Origin: an uncultured Eubacterium sp.
Lineage (GTDB): Bacteria; Bacillota_A; Clostridia; Lachnospirales; Lachnospiraceae
Reading direction: 5' to 3'
DNA length: 22,096 bases
NCBI GenBank assembly: GCA_948759685.1
Contig: CAQBGY010000024.1
Span: 1 to 22,096, forward strand
The position numbers were made by a program, and so were the translations under genes. A model generated the notes under the pieces. It saw nothing but the letters and a program-made list of their open reading frames with translations. It ran no database searches and was not told where the DNA came from. This document shows, piece after piece, positions 6,581 through 14,252 of this stretch; positions within the stretch are counted from its first letter, which is position 1; the number at the start of each line of letters is the position of its first letter.

Positions 6581-6876
6581 TTTGAATTATTGTGATACAT
6601 CTTTATTTCATTCCATCCGTTCAGATTGACGGATGGTTTTCTTTCGTTCCATGTTGAAAGCTCGAAAGCCGGAGTGATTGTTTTCTTTCTTGCTTCTTTG
6701 TTTTCATTCTTTCCACAAAGACAGCTTATTTTCTTTGCAGACTGTTTTCTTTCAATCATCCCATCCGGTTTGCTTTCCTGCTTTCTTGAAAGATTGCAAT
6801 CTTGAAATCTTGTTTTCAAGTTTTCAAAACCGCTTTCTTTCCGTCCGCTTTCCGTTACATATATCCATCTATCCAT
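6577..6876 (-). CDS. Doubtful small ORF upstream of traA
   Basis: A 99-residue frame from ATG 6874-6876 (MDRWIYVTESGRKESGFENL) to a stop overlapping the traA start by 4 bases. The overlap favours a real, coupled gene. Against it, the protein is very charged, shows no domain or membrane segment, and the DNA is a strikingly purine-rich GAAAG/AAGAA tract on the coding strand, as an untranslated leader or a low-complexity region might be. The frame is also open upstream to 6945, through the phased GGACA array. I do not recognise it. It may be a small tra-leader gene or the 5' leader of the tra mRNA. Confidence 0.4.
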   Translation of the reverse strand: MDRWIYVTESGRKESGFENLKTRFQDCNLSRKQESKPDGMIERKQSAKKISCLCGKNENKEARKKTITPAFELSTWNERKPSVNLNGWNEIKMYHNNSK

Positions 6877-6895
6877 ATTGCTTTCTTTCTTAAAT

Positions 6896-6971
6896 CCGGG
6901 ACAAATAAACGTAGAAAAACAACCCCTTTCGAGATGTGTCCTCAAATGTCCCCGTTTGTCCTCATTTGTCC
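6896..6971. repeat. Phased TGTCC array upstream of the tra operon
   Basis: TGTCC lies at 6937, 6947, 6957 and 6967 with an exact 10-bp period, and an inverted GGACA at 6899, the same geometry as 5081-5156. It sits between the divergent tra (minus) and mob (plus) operons, just upstream of the first possible tra ORF, where an operator would be expected. In CTnDOT the excision proteins Xis2c and Xis2d act on the tra promoter region; this array is a candidate for such binding. That link is inference. Confidence 0.75.
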
Positions 6972-7083
6972 TATAACCCGCTATTTCACAGCATTTTTAA
7001 TACCCGTTACTTTGCAACCGAAAGGTATCGGTCAGGCTAACCAAGCCCCCGCCACCGGGAGCGTTCCAATATCCGCTAACCCC

Positions 7084-7205
7084 AATCCGTCCGTAGGCGG
7101 ATTTTTATTTGCACTGGCAAATAGCAAGGTGTGTTCTAAGCAGCTTGAAATTCTTTCAGCAGCTTTGAACGCCTTGCCCGGACGAAGCCGGGATAGGGTC
7201 ACTCC
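7084..7205. other. oriT: Candidate oriT region upstream of mobA
   Basis: The DNA between the divergent tra and mob operons is dense in symmetry. A hairpin at 7084-7103 is followed by a T-run. A perfect 7-bp palindrome TATTTGC-ACTG-GCAAATA lies at 7106-7123. Direct repeats of AGCAGCTT(T)GAA occur at 7139-7149 and 7158-7169. The inverted pair GCAAGG (7124-7129) / CCTTGC (7172-7177) encloses the direct repeats. A stem CCCGG-ACGAAG-CCGGG covers 7177-7192. In CTnDOT oriT lies beside the mobilization genes, and relaxase sites usually show this mix. The nick site cannot be read from sequence alone. The first hairpin with its T-run could alternatively be a terminator. Confidence 0.5.
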
Positions 7206-7234
7206 GAAGTCGTAACCCTTTAAAAAAATGTAGC

Positions 7235-7672
7235 ATGAAACAGAAAAATGAAAATGCGCCCCGTCCGGGTGGCGCAGGACGCAAGCCCAAAGCAGACCCG
7301 GCAGTGTTCAGGTACTCTATCAGCTTCAATGCGATAGACCACGCCCGCTTTTTGGCATTGTTCGACCAGTCCGGTATGCGCACCAAAGCGCATTTTATCA
7401 CCGCCCGCATCTTCGGCGAACCGTTCAAAGTGATTAAAATCGACAAGGCGGCAGTCGAATATTATACCCGGCTGACCGCTTTATATTCCCAGTACAGGGG
7501 AATTGCCGTGAATTACAATCAGGTGGTAAAGGCTCTCCATACCAATTTTTCAGAGAAGAAAGCACTCGCATTTCTCTATAAACTGGAAAAGGCAACGATA
7601 GAACTTGCCGACCTGAATTGCCAAATTATTGAACTGACCCGTGAATTTGAAACAAGATGGTTGCAAAGATAA
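7235..7672 (+). CDS. mobA: MobA, relaxosome accessory protein
   Basis: A 145-residue basic protein starting at ATG 7235. It opens with a glycine- and proline-rich basic stretch (APRPGGAGRKPKADP) followed by a ribbon-helix-helix-like domain (about 25-75: YSISFNAIDHARFLALFDQS, then the turn and HFITARIFGEPF). A helical tail runs from about 75 to 145. This is the pattern of plasmid MobC-like accessory proteins, called MobA in CTnDOT. It would bind oriT and help the relaxase open the nick region. Its 3' end overlaps the relaxase start by 16 bases, showing coupled translation, and the candidate oriT lies directly upstream. Confidence 0.88.
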   Translation: MKQKNENAPRPGGAGRKPKADPAVFRYSISFNAIDHARFLALFDQSGMRTKAHFITARIFGEPFKVIKIDKAAVEYYTRLTALYSQYRGIAVNYNQVVKALHTNFSEKKALAFLYKLEKATIELADLNCQIIELTREFETRWLQR

Positions 7673-8895
7673 GCGTAGTAAGCTCCCTGTTCGGTGCGCT
7701 TTCCTACAACCAAAACAAGGTGGATGAAGAGCAAGGAAAGGTACTTTTAAGCAACCGTATGTTTGAGAGCGAGGACGGGAATTTCAGCATCCGGCGTTGT
7801 ATGGAATGTTTCGATATGCACCTGCCCGCAGACCTGAAAACGGAAAAACCGATTATCCATATCTCCCTGAACCCACACCCGGATGATGTGCTTTCAGACA
7901 GCCAGCTTGCAGATATAGCCAAAGAGTATATGGATAAGTTGGGGTATGGCAACCAGCCGTATATGGTGTACAAGCACGAAGATATTGCAAGGCATCATAT
8001 ACATATCGTTTCCATCCGGGTGGACGATACGGGCAAAAAGATAAACGACAAGTTCGAGCATATCCGCAGCAAACAAATCACCCGTGAACTGGAACAGAAG
8101 TACGGGCTGCATCCGGCAGAGAAGAAACAGGCAGCCGAACGCCCCGAACTTAAAAAGGTGGACTACCGGGCAGGGGACGTAAAGCACCAGTTATCCAATA
8201 CGGTGAAAGCCCTTGCCAGCAGTTACCGTTTCCAAAGTTTTACGGAATACAAAGCGTTGCTATCTATATATAATGTACAGGCGGAGGAAGTGAAAGGGGA
8301 AGCGAACGGCAAACCCTATAACGGTATTGTCTATTCAGCGACCAATGACAAAGGGGAGAAACAGGGAAACCCGTTCAAATCTTCTTCTTTGGGTAAGTCG
8401 GTAGGTTACGAAGCCATTCAGCGGCGTATCAAGAAATCGGCAAAGGACATTCAGGACAAGAACCTGAAAGAGCGTACTCGCCGGACAGTCGGCGCAGTGA
8501 TGCAATCCGCCCGTAGCCGGGAACAGCTTATTACGGAATTGAAAGCGAAAGGCATAGATGTACTTTTCCGTCAGAACGATACAGGCAGGATATACGGTGT
8601 AACATTCATCGACCACGAAAACCGTACCGTCCTGAACGGTTCACGGTTGGGAAAGGACTTTTCCGCCAATGTGTTCAATGACCTGTTTTCCGGCTCCCAT
8701 ACTTTGTCGGGAAACAGCAAACAGGAAATGCAGGAAGACGCACTGGAATTTAACCCGACCGGACACCTTGAAAATACAGGCAAAACCATTGCAGGACTGT
8801 TCAGCCTGTTATCCGGTGGGAACGATACGCCACCCGACAACAGCCAAGTTCCACCACCCAAGAAGAAAAAGAAGAAGAAACAAAGACGTATTTAA
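7657..8895 (+). CDS. mobB: MobB, relaxase (MobP-like)
   Basis: A 412-residue relaxase. The N-terminal catalytic domain shows Tyr17 in ALSYNQNKV as the likely nicking residue. The metal-binding histidines of motif III are in HHIHIVSIRVD (His113, His114, His116). A further motif HISLNPHPDD (68-77) carries residues typical of this Bacteroidetes relaxase family. The C-terminal half is charged and helical and ends in a lysine run. The enzyme would nick one strand at oriT, stay bound to the 5' end and lead DNA into the recipient. It overlaps mobA by 16 bases and is followed after 19 bases by mobC, giving a complete mob operon. Confidence 0.93.
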   Translation: MVAKISVVSSLFGALSYNQNKVDEEQGKVLLSNRMFESEDGNFSIRRCMECFDMHLPADLKTEKPIIHISLNPHPDDVLSDSQLADIAKEYMDKLGYGNQPYMVYKHEDIARHHIHIVSIRVDDTGKKINDKFEHIRSKQITRELEQKYGLHPAEKKQAAERPELKKVDYRAGDVKHQLSNTVKALASSYRFQSFTEYKALLSIYNVQAEEVKGEANGKPYNGIVYSATNDKGEKQGNPFKSSSLGKSVGYEAIQRRIKKSAKDIQDKNLKERTRRTVGAVMQSARSREQLITELKAKGIDVLFRQNDTGRIYGVTFIDHENRTVLNGSRLGKDFSANVFNDLFSGSHTLSGNSKQEMQEDALEFNPTGHLENTGKTIAGLFSLLSGGNDTPPDNSQVPPPKKKKKKKQRRI

Positions 8896-8914
8896 TAACT
8901 ATAAAATTTCAATT

Positions 8915-10924
8915 ATGCAGAATGAAGATGATTTAAGAGGACTTGCAAAGGTCATGGACTTTATGCGGGCAATCAGTATTTTATTTGTAGTGATAAACAT
9001 CTACTGGTTTTGTTACCAGTCGTTCCGGCAGTGGGGTATCAATATCGGGGTAGTCGATAAAATCCTGCTGAACTTCCAGCGTACCGCCGGGCTGTTCTCC
9101 AATATCCTGTACACCAAACTCTTTTCAGTGGTATTCCTTGCGCTTTCCTGTTTGGGTACAAAGGGAGTGAAAGAGGAAAAAATCACATGGAACAAGATTT
9201 ATGTATTCCTGACAATCGGTTTTATCCTGTTTTTCCTGAACTGGTGGCTGTTGGTTCTGCCGTTGCCACTGGCGGCAAACACAGCATTGTATATCTTTAC
9301 CATGACCGCCGGGTATCTTTCGCTACTTGCTGCCGGAGTATGGATTTCACGTTTGCTGAAAAACAACCTGATGGATGATGTGTTTAACACCGAGAATGAA
9401 AGTTTCGCACAGGAAACACGTCTGATTGAAAACGAATATTCTATCAACCTGCCGACCCGTTTCTACTATAAGAAGAAATGGAATGACGGATGGATAAACA
9501 TTGTAAACCCGTTCAGGGCAAGCATGGTTTTAGGTACACCCGGTTCGGGAAAATCGTATGCGATAGTCAATAATTACATCAAACAGCAAATTGAAAAAGG
9601 TTTTGCTGTTTATATTTATGACTACAAATTCCCCGACCTTTCGGAGATAGCATACAACCATCTAATCAACCATTTAGACGGGTATAAGGTAAAGCCTAAA
9701 TTCTACATGATTAACTTTGACGACCCACGTAAAAGTCACCGATGCAACCCGATAAATCCGGCATTTATGACGGACATATCGGACGCATACGAAGCCAGTT
9801 ATACAATCATGTTAAATTTGAACCGCAGTTGGATAACCAAACAGGGGGATTTCTTTGTGGAAAGTCCGATTATCTTACTGGCTTCTATTGTGTGGTTTTT
9901 GAAAATCTATCAGGGTGGTAAGTATTGTACATTCCCGCACGCAATCGAGTTCCTGAATAAGAAATATGCCGATACGTTTACAATTTTAACCAGTTATCCC
10001 GAACTGGAAAACTACCTTTCACCGTTTATGGACGCATGGGAATCCAACGCCCAAGACCAGTTGCAAGGGCAGCTTGCATCCGCTAAAATACCGCTTTCCC
10101 GTATGATAAGCCCAGCTTTATATTGGGTAATGACAGGTGATGATTTTTCACTGGATATAAACAACCCGGAAGAACCTAAAATATTAGTAGTAGGTAATAA
10201 TCCCGACCGTCAGAATATCTATTCCTGTGCTTTGGGATTGTACAATTCCCGTATTGTGAAGCTGATAAACAAGAAGCATCAACTGAAAAGCTCTGTAATT
10301 ATTGACGAACTACCGACCATCTATTTTCGAGGACTGGATAACCTGATAGCAACAGCACGAAGCAACAAGGTAGCGGTCTGTTTGGGCTTTCAGGATTTCA
10401 GCCAGTTACGCCGGGACTATGGGGACAAGGAAAGCAAAGTAATCGAAAATACAGTAGGTAATGTCTTTTCCGGTCAGGTGGTTTCTGAAACGGCTAAAAC
10501 GCTTTCAGACCGTTTCGGAAAGGTACTGCAAAAACGCCAAAGCATGACTATCAACCGGAATGATAAATCAACCTCTATCAGTACGCAGATGGATAGTTTG
10601 ATACCACCCAGTAAAATATCCAACTTAACACAGGGTATGTTCGTGGGTGCGGTCAGTGACAATTTCGATGAAAGGATAGAACAGAAAATATTCCATTGCG
10701 AAATTGTGGTGGATAATGAGAAAGTGAAGCGGGAAATAGCCCAATATAAGAAGCTGCCCCAAATCATAGATTTCAGGGACGAGGACGGGAACGACCGGAT
10801 GCAGGAAGAAATACAGGCAAATTACAACCGGGTCAAGCAGGAAGTTCAGCAGATTGTCACGGATGAAATGGAACGGATAAAGAACGACCCTGAATTGCAA
10901 CATCTAATCAAAACAGAAGAATAA
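8915..10924 (+). CDS. mobC: MobC, VirD4-like type IV coupling protein
   Basis: A 669-residue coupling ATPase. The frame is open from 8669, but that would overlap the relaxase in another frame; ATG 8915 gives the standard protein starting MQNEDDLRGLAKVMDFMRAI. Several N-terminal transmembrane helices lie at about 17-35, 66-80, 95-118 and 122-145. Walker A is GTPGSGKS at 207-214, and a Walker B-like SSVIIDELPTIYF occurs near 460. A TraG/TraD-type motif with GLDNLIATARSNKVAVCLGF follows. It would recruit the MobB-DNA complex and pump DNA to the mating channel at the inner membrane. The gene is followed by a symmetrical hairpin shared with the convergent cassette. Confidence 0.93.
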   Translation: MQNEDDLRGLAKVMDFMRAISILFVVINIYWFCYQSFRQWGINIGVVDKILLNFQRTAGLFSNILYTKLFSVVFLALSCLGTKGVKEEKITWNKIYVFLTIGFILFFLNWWLLVLPLPLAANTALYIFTMTAGYLSLLAAGVWISRLLKNNLMDDVFNTENESFAQETRLIENEYSINLPTRFYYKKKWNDGWINIVNPFRASMVLGTPGSGKSYAIVNNYIKQQIEKGFAVYIYDYKFPDLSEIAYNHLINHLDGYKVKPKFYMINFDDPRKSHRCNPINPAFMTDISDAYEASYTIMLNLNRSWITKQGDFFVESPIILLASIVWFLKIYQGGKYCTFPHAIEFLNKKYADTFTILTSYPELENYLSPFMDAWESNAQDQLQGQLASAKIPLSRMISPALYWVMTGDDFSLDINNPEEPKILVVGNNPDRQNIYSCALGLYNSRIVKLINKKHQLKSSVIIDELPTIYFRGLDNLIATARSNKVAVCLGFQDFSQLRRDYGDKESKVIENTVGNVFSGQVVSETAKTLSDRFGKVLQKRQSMTINRNDKSTSISTQMDSLIPPSKISNLTQGMFVGAVSDNFDERIEQKIFHCEIVVDNEKVKREIAQYKKLPQIIDFRDEDGNDRMQEEIQANYNRVKQEVQQIVTDEMERIKNDPELQHLIKTEE

Positions 10925-10937
10925 ATTATAACAAATA

Positions 10938-10972
10938 AGGAAGGGTAAATAGCTACTATTTTATCCCTTCCT
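10938..10972. terminator. Shared terminator between mobC and the convergent cassette
   Basis: AGGAAGGG at 10938-10945 pairs with CCCTTCCT at 10965-10972, and AAATAG pairs with CTATTT inside, leaving a small bulge and a CTA loop. On the minus strand it is followed by TTATTTG, a moderate U-tract; on the plus strand it is followed by an A-run. It probably ends both transcripts, more clearly the minus-strand one. The stop codon of the HEPN gene (10971-10973) lies in the stem. Confidence 0.65.
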
Positions 10973-11801
10973 AAAAAGGTAAACTACTCAGATTCAACTT
11001 TTCTGCAATATAATCAACTAACTTATTGGACAAATTTAATAATTCATTAATTTCATTTTCTGTAATCTCAACAATATCCCCATCCAATGTCTTTCCATTT
11101 CTATGAACAACATCATTTCGTATGCCAGTGAGATGTTTCTTTAAATCTTCAAATGTTGGGAAATTTATATTGAACGCAGAGTTGTAATAAACAGATACCT
11201 TCTCTAAATTATGATAGTTCAAGTTCATCAAAGCTGATTTTACCATTTTTTGTTTCTCACTATTAGTTTTTTTAGCTATAGCTGGTTCTTTATATCGAGG
11301 ATGATTAATTATAATATTATCAACATATTTGCTATTTGATTTTGTTAAATTGATAATTGTTTCATATAAAAATAGTTCTAAAGAAGACACAATACTACAA
11401 TATATTTGTTTTCTAAATATTTTATCCAATTCTTCAGTTTCCAATTTTATTTTACTTAATCTATCAATATTAATTATACTTTGTTGATATTCCTCGTGTG
11501 AATTTTTATAAGGTATTGATGTATAAGTATAGTCTTCGTAGTCTTGGCTATCTAATTCCCATGAATCAATCCATACTTGGTTGTTATTGTCAATTTTATT
11601 TATCTTTTTTAAAATATCTTGTGGAGAATCTTTTTTGAAAGATACAACATAGCTATACAGAGTTTCATCATATCCTGTATATTCTTCAATAACAGGTTCT
11701 ATTATATCTAATTCATCTGTAGTTATACCTAAGATACTAGCCAAACGGCTATTGTATTTCTCTTCCAACATATCAAAATAATATTCTTTCATTATTCCCA
11801 T
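10971..11801 (-). CDS. HEPN-domain protein, putative ribonuclease (third gene of the AT-rich cassette)
   Basis: About 276 residues from ATG 11799-11801; a GTG two codons earlier and an ATG three codons later are alternatives. The C-terminal half looks like a HEPN domain. Helix 1 has the look of QIYCSIVSSLELFLYETIIN (about 132-151), and the last helices carry the R-x4-H motif RNDVVHRNG (Arg228, His233), the catalytic pair of HEPN ribonucleases. The order resembles RiboL-PSP or MAE_28990-type HEPN proteins. The N-terminal 110 residues are acidic, rich in Tyr and Asp, and not recognised. HEPN proteins commonly act as toxins or effectors in toxin-antitoxin and anti-phage systems. The gene follows the nuclease gene after 34 bases on the same strand. 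Its base composition is much more AT-rich than the ICE genes. Confidence 0.72.
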   Translation of the reverse strand: MGIMKEYYFDMLEEKYNSRLASILGITTDELDIIEPVIEEYTGYDETLYSYVVSFKKDSPQDILKKINKIDNNNQVWIDSWELDSQDYEDYTYTSIPYKNSHEEYQQSIINIDRLSKIKLETEELDKIFRKQIYCSIVSSLELFLYETIINLTKSNSKYVDNIIINHPRYKEPAIAKKTNSEKQKMVKSALMNLNYHNLEKVSVYYNSAFNINFPTFEDLKKHLTGIRNDVVHRNGKTLDGDIVEITENEINELLNLSNKLVDYIAEKLNLSSLPF

Positions 11802-11835
11802 ATACACTTTTCTTTAAAAATTAAACGAATATATA

Positions 11836-13398
11836 TTAGCACGAATACTTGTTGTTTTCTGCTATTATATCTCCAATTGGAGATATAAGTTCTTCTGAAA
11901 ATTTATCAAAAAAATGAGAATCTAAATGAAATTTTTTCTTATATTCATCAAGTATATTGTTTTTTTCCATTTTGAAGAAACTGGATATTCCTTCTATTGC
12001 CATTATTTGGTAATCAATCTCAAAAGTATCTATTGAGATGATTTTGTATTTGCTTTTTTGAATAATTGAAATATCAATGTGCTTCTTTTTAAGATATGCT
12101 TCTGCAATCCGAGTTAAGCAATCATTTATGCTTGGACACCCGGCATACCATTCTTCGATCGTCACCATTATTGGGATAAATGTTTTACTTTCATTATAAG
12201 GTAATTGGGCTATTTTATTTGATTTATAATCATTGTAAACTTTATATATTTTCCCTATCTCTTTTCCTAATATGATAATGTCTTTAGTTAAAGTATCAGG
12301 AATTGATTTAATATAATTTTCATCATTAATCAAGTTGTTATTAATGACATAATCTATATTTGTTATATCAAAAGTCCATTGTTTTTTAGATTTAGCCATC
12401 AAGCGTTTAGCCTTACATTCAATGAAAAGAATATTTTCTGAATCTGAAATAATCCAATCAGATGTTTTATTATTATCTTTTCCGTAGGGAATTTCGGGGG
12501 ATATGAAATAAGAAGAAGGACTGTAATGTTTTATAATTTCTCCTGTGTATTTTTCAAAACTTTTTCCAAAAGCTCCAGAAACATTATTTTGCGGAATGTT
12601 TGCAATGTAATATATACCAGAATTTAATTGATTTAATAAATATCTTGGTGATATACAATAGATATTATTGTTATATTCAAAAAGAGGATAGATTATATGT
12701 GGAGAGTTATTATAATTGAATAGTTCTTCGTCTGTATATTTTGTATGCAATCTTGACATTTCCCTATGTTCTGATAAAGTTTTACAAAATATTGATATGG
12801 TTTTTTGAATATTTTCGGCACTAAATGGAGTCCCTTGATAATTTTCAGGAAAGGAAATTAAATGATTAAGTCTAAATGCAAACTGTTGAGTAAATTTTGA
12901 ATATAACCAAAAAGCACAAATAACAAAATCTTTGTATTTCATATTAATATTATCCTCAATAACTTTACAAAGTTTTTCATCTTTAAAAATCCAATAGTAG
13001 CGATATGTTTCATAAATGATATTTGTTGAATTTTGCAGCTTTGTTTGGTTAAAGCAGAATGAATGTAACCATGTCCATATATCAGTATCTATCGCATCTT
13101 TATTTATTTTTTCTTCTAATTTGGTAAGTTCTACAACTATTCTTAATCTATCTTTAAAGTTGCCAAGATAGTATTTTCCTTTATTAAAAGTGCAGTATTT
13201 TAGAGAATTAGCAATTAGAAAGTCACATATATTAGGCATAAGAATAACACTGTTACTATTCTCTATGTGGGGAAGTCTATTATATCCTATCCCTTTTTCA
13301 AGTGCAAGTAAATATTGACGAATAACAAACAGATTATCAATAATATTGTAATTTGTCAACTTGTTTAATATAGGTTTAACGCTTGAAAAATAATCCAT
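11836..13398 (-). CDS. Large protein with a PD-(D/E)XK nuclease-like core (second gene of the cassette)
   Basis: A 520-residue protein. The central part (about 276-345) reads GKSFEKYTGEII, then SDWIISDSENILFIECKAKR. With Glu287, Asp314 and the pair Glu327/Lys329 in ECK, this fits the restriction-endonuclease-like PD-(D/E)XK active site. The N-terminal 270 residues are mainly helical with many aromatic residues, and the C-terminal 175 residues are mixed alpha/beta with no motif I know. The ATG at 13398 is one base after the stop of the upstream membrane-protein gene, so the two are translationally coupled. It probably cuts nucleic acid. It could be the effector or sensor of a defence system with the flanking genes. 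No methyltransferase accompanies it, so it is not an ordinary restriction enzyme. Confidence 0.7.
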   Translation of the reverse strand: MDYFSSVKPILNKLTNYNIIDNLFVIRQYLLALEKGIGYNRLPHIENSNSVILMPNICDFLIANSLKYCTFNKGKYYLGNFKDRLRIVVELTKLEEKINKDAIDTDIWTWLHSFCFNQTKLQNSTNIIYETYRYYWIFKDEKLCKVIEDNINMKYKDFVICAFWLYSKFTQQFAFRLNHLISFPENYQGTPFSAENIQKTISIFCKTLSEHREMSRLHTKYTDEELFNYNNSPHIIYPLFEYNNNIYCISPRYLLNQLNSGIYYIANIPQNNVSGAFGKSFEKYTGEIIKHYSPSSYFISPEIPYGKDNNKTSDWIISDSENILFIECKAKRLMAKSKKQWTFDITNIDYVINNNLINDENYIKSIPDTLTKDIIILGKEIGKIYKVYNDYKSNKIAQLPYNESKTFIPIMVTIEEWYAGCPSINDCLTRIAEAYLKKKHIDISIIQKSKYKIISIDTFEIDYQIMAIEGISSFFKMEKNNILDEYKKKFHLDSHFFDKFSEELISPIGDIIAENNKYSC

Positions 13399-13399
13399 T

Positions 13400-14053
13400 T
13401 TACAAAGTACTTATATAATTAAATAAATTCAAAATATCCTCTTTCCCAGCAATTATTGTGACTAATGAACTGATGAAACCAGCTAATGCAATAATTCCAG
13501 AAATAAGATTCCAAAAATTACTATTTATAATACTCCTAACTCGTGATGATGATATGATACCAAACCAATTAAAAAGAAACGGTATGATATTAATTATACT
13601 TTTCACTCCTTCTCGAAACCATATAATTGGATTTTTAATTTGTCTTTTTATACAACTTATTCTCTCATTTTGATAACCTATATATCTTAATAAACATTCG
13701 TCTGTTGAATATATGTCAAATTTCTCAATGTCGTGATTTCTAAACTTTGGTATTGTATTCAAAATAACTTCATAATTGCGGATATAGTATTGAGCAAATG
13801 CAGGTTTATAATCCATCTTTCCAAATCCACTAATTATATTCTGAATATGTTGAGAATTCATAATAAGCCAATTATATAACTCAAGAGAGGTTGATTGGTT
13901 ATTATTACTATTGAACTGATTACAAAATTCTATGAACTTATCTCTATATTCAATTACACTGTTATTATCTTTGATGTATTTGTTAAGATTGCATTTTATA
14001 CTACTCCAACCCATCAAGAATAAAATAATCAATATTATTACGGTTATTATCAT
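13400..14053 (-). CDS. Membrane protein, first gene of the AT-rich cassette
   Basis: A 217-residue protein with an N-terminal transmembrane helix (residues 2-17, MIITVIILIILFLMGW). A soluble middle of about 120 residues follows, rich in Asn, Tyr and Ile. Two hydrophobic segments lie near the C-terminus (about 148-170 and 183-205, the second SGIIALAGFISSLVTIIAG). I do not recognise the family. As first gene of a coupled operon with a nuclease-like and a HEPN protein, it could be the membrane anchor, sensor or pore of a defence module. A TAnnTTTG box lies 42 bases upstream of the ATG. The composition is as AT-rich as the two genes that follow, which suggests they arrived together. Confidence 0.7.
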   Translation of the reverse strand: MIITVIILIILFLMGWSSIKCNLNKYIKDNNSVIEYRDKFIEFCNQFNSNNNQSTSLELYNWLIMNSQHIQNIISGFGKMDYKPAFAQYYIRNYEVILNTIPKFRNHDIEKFDIYSTDECLLRYIGYQNERISCIKRQIKNPIIWFREGVKSIINIIPFLFNWFGIISSSRVRSIINSNFWNLISGIIALAGFISSLVTIIAGKEDILNLFNYISTL

Positions 14054-14094
14054 ATCTACTTTAATTGGTGATTATACAAAACGATATTCGCTTT

Positions 14095-14102
14095 CAAAGA
14101 TA
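14095..14102 (-). promoter_or_regulatory. -7 box of the cassette promoter
   Basis: On the minus strand this reads TATCTTTG, a full match to the Bacteroides TAnnTTTG -7 element, 42 bases from the membrane-protein ATG. No TTTG is found at the usual 19-21 bases upstream, so the promoter is incomplete or activator-dependent. The rest of the 199-base divergent gap (14054-14252) is AT-rich; I see no clear promoter for the DUF3945 gene in it. Confidence 0.5.
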
Positions 14103-14252
14103 ATAATTTATCGGCAATTATTGATATGCTTGGACAAATAAAGCCAAACGAGGACTAATGATGCCACCTGTTCCCAAATCCTTAAATATACTCTATTTCA
14201 TCCTTACTTTTACTTCCGAAATTTTTATTTACTCACTAAAATTCAAAAAGTT

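Noticed and set aside
7007..7016. GTTACTTTGC as promoter of mobA or as an att core
   Set aside because: The second base of the -7 box is wrong (TTACTTTG), no -33 partner is seen and the CTnDOT core consensus needs GTA; too weak to annotate.
8669..8914. Upstream extension of the mobC frame by 82 codons
   Set aside because: It lies over the relaxase C-terminus in another frame, has an uncharacteristic composition, and ATG 8915 gives the usual coupling-protein start with its membrane helices.
10971..14053. Cassette as an ordinary restriction-modification system
   Set aside because: No methyltransferase, helicase or specificity motifs are visible in the three proteins.
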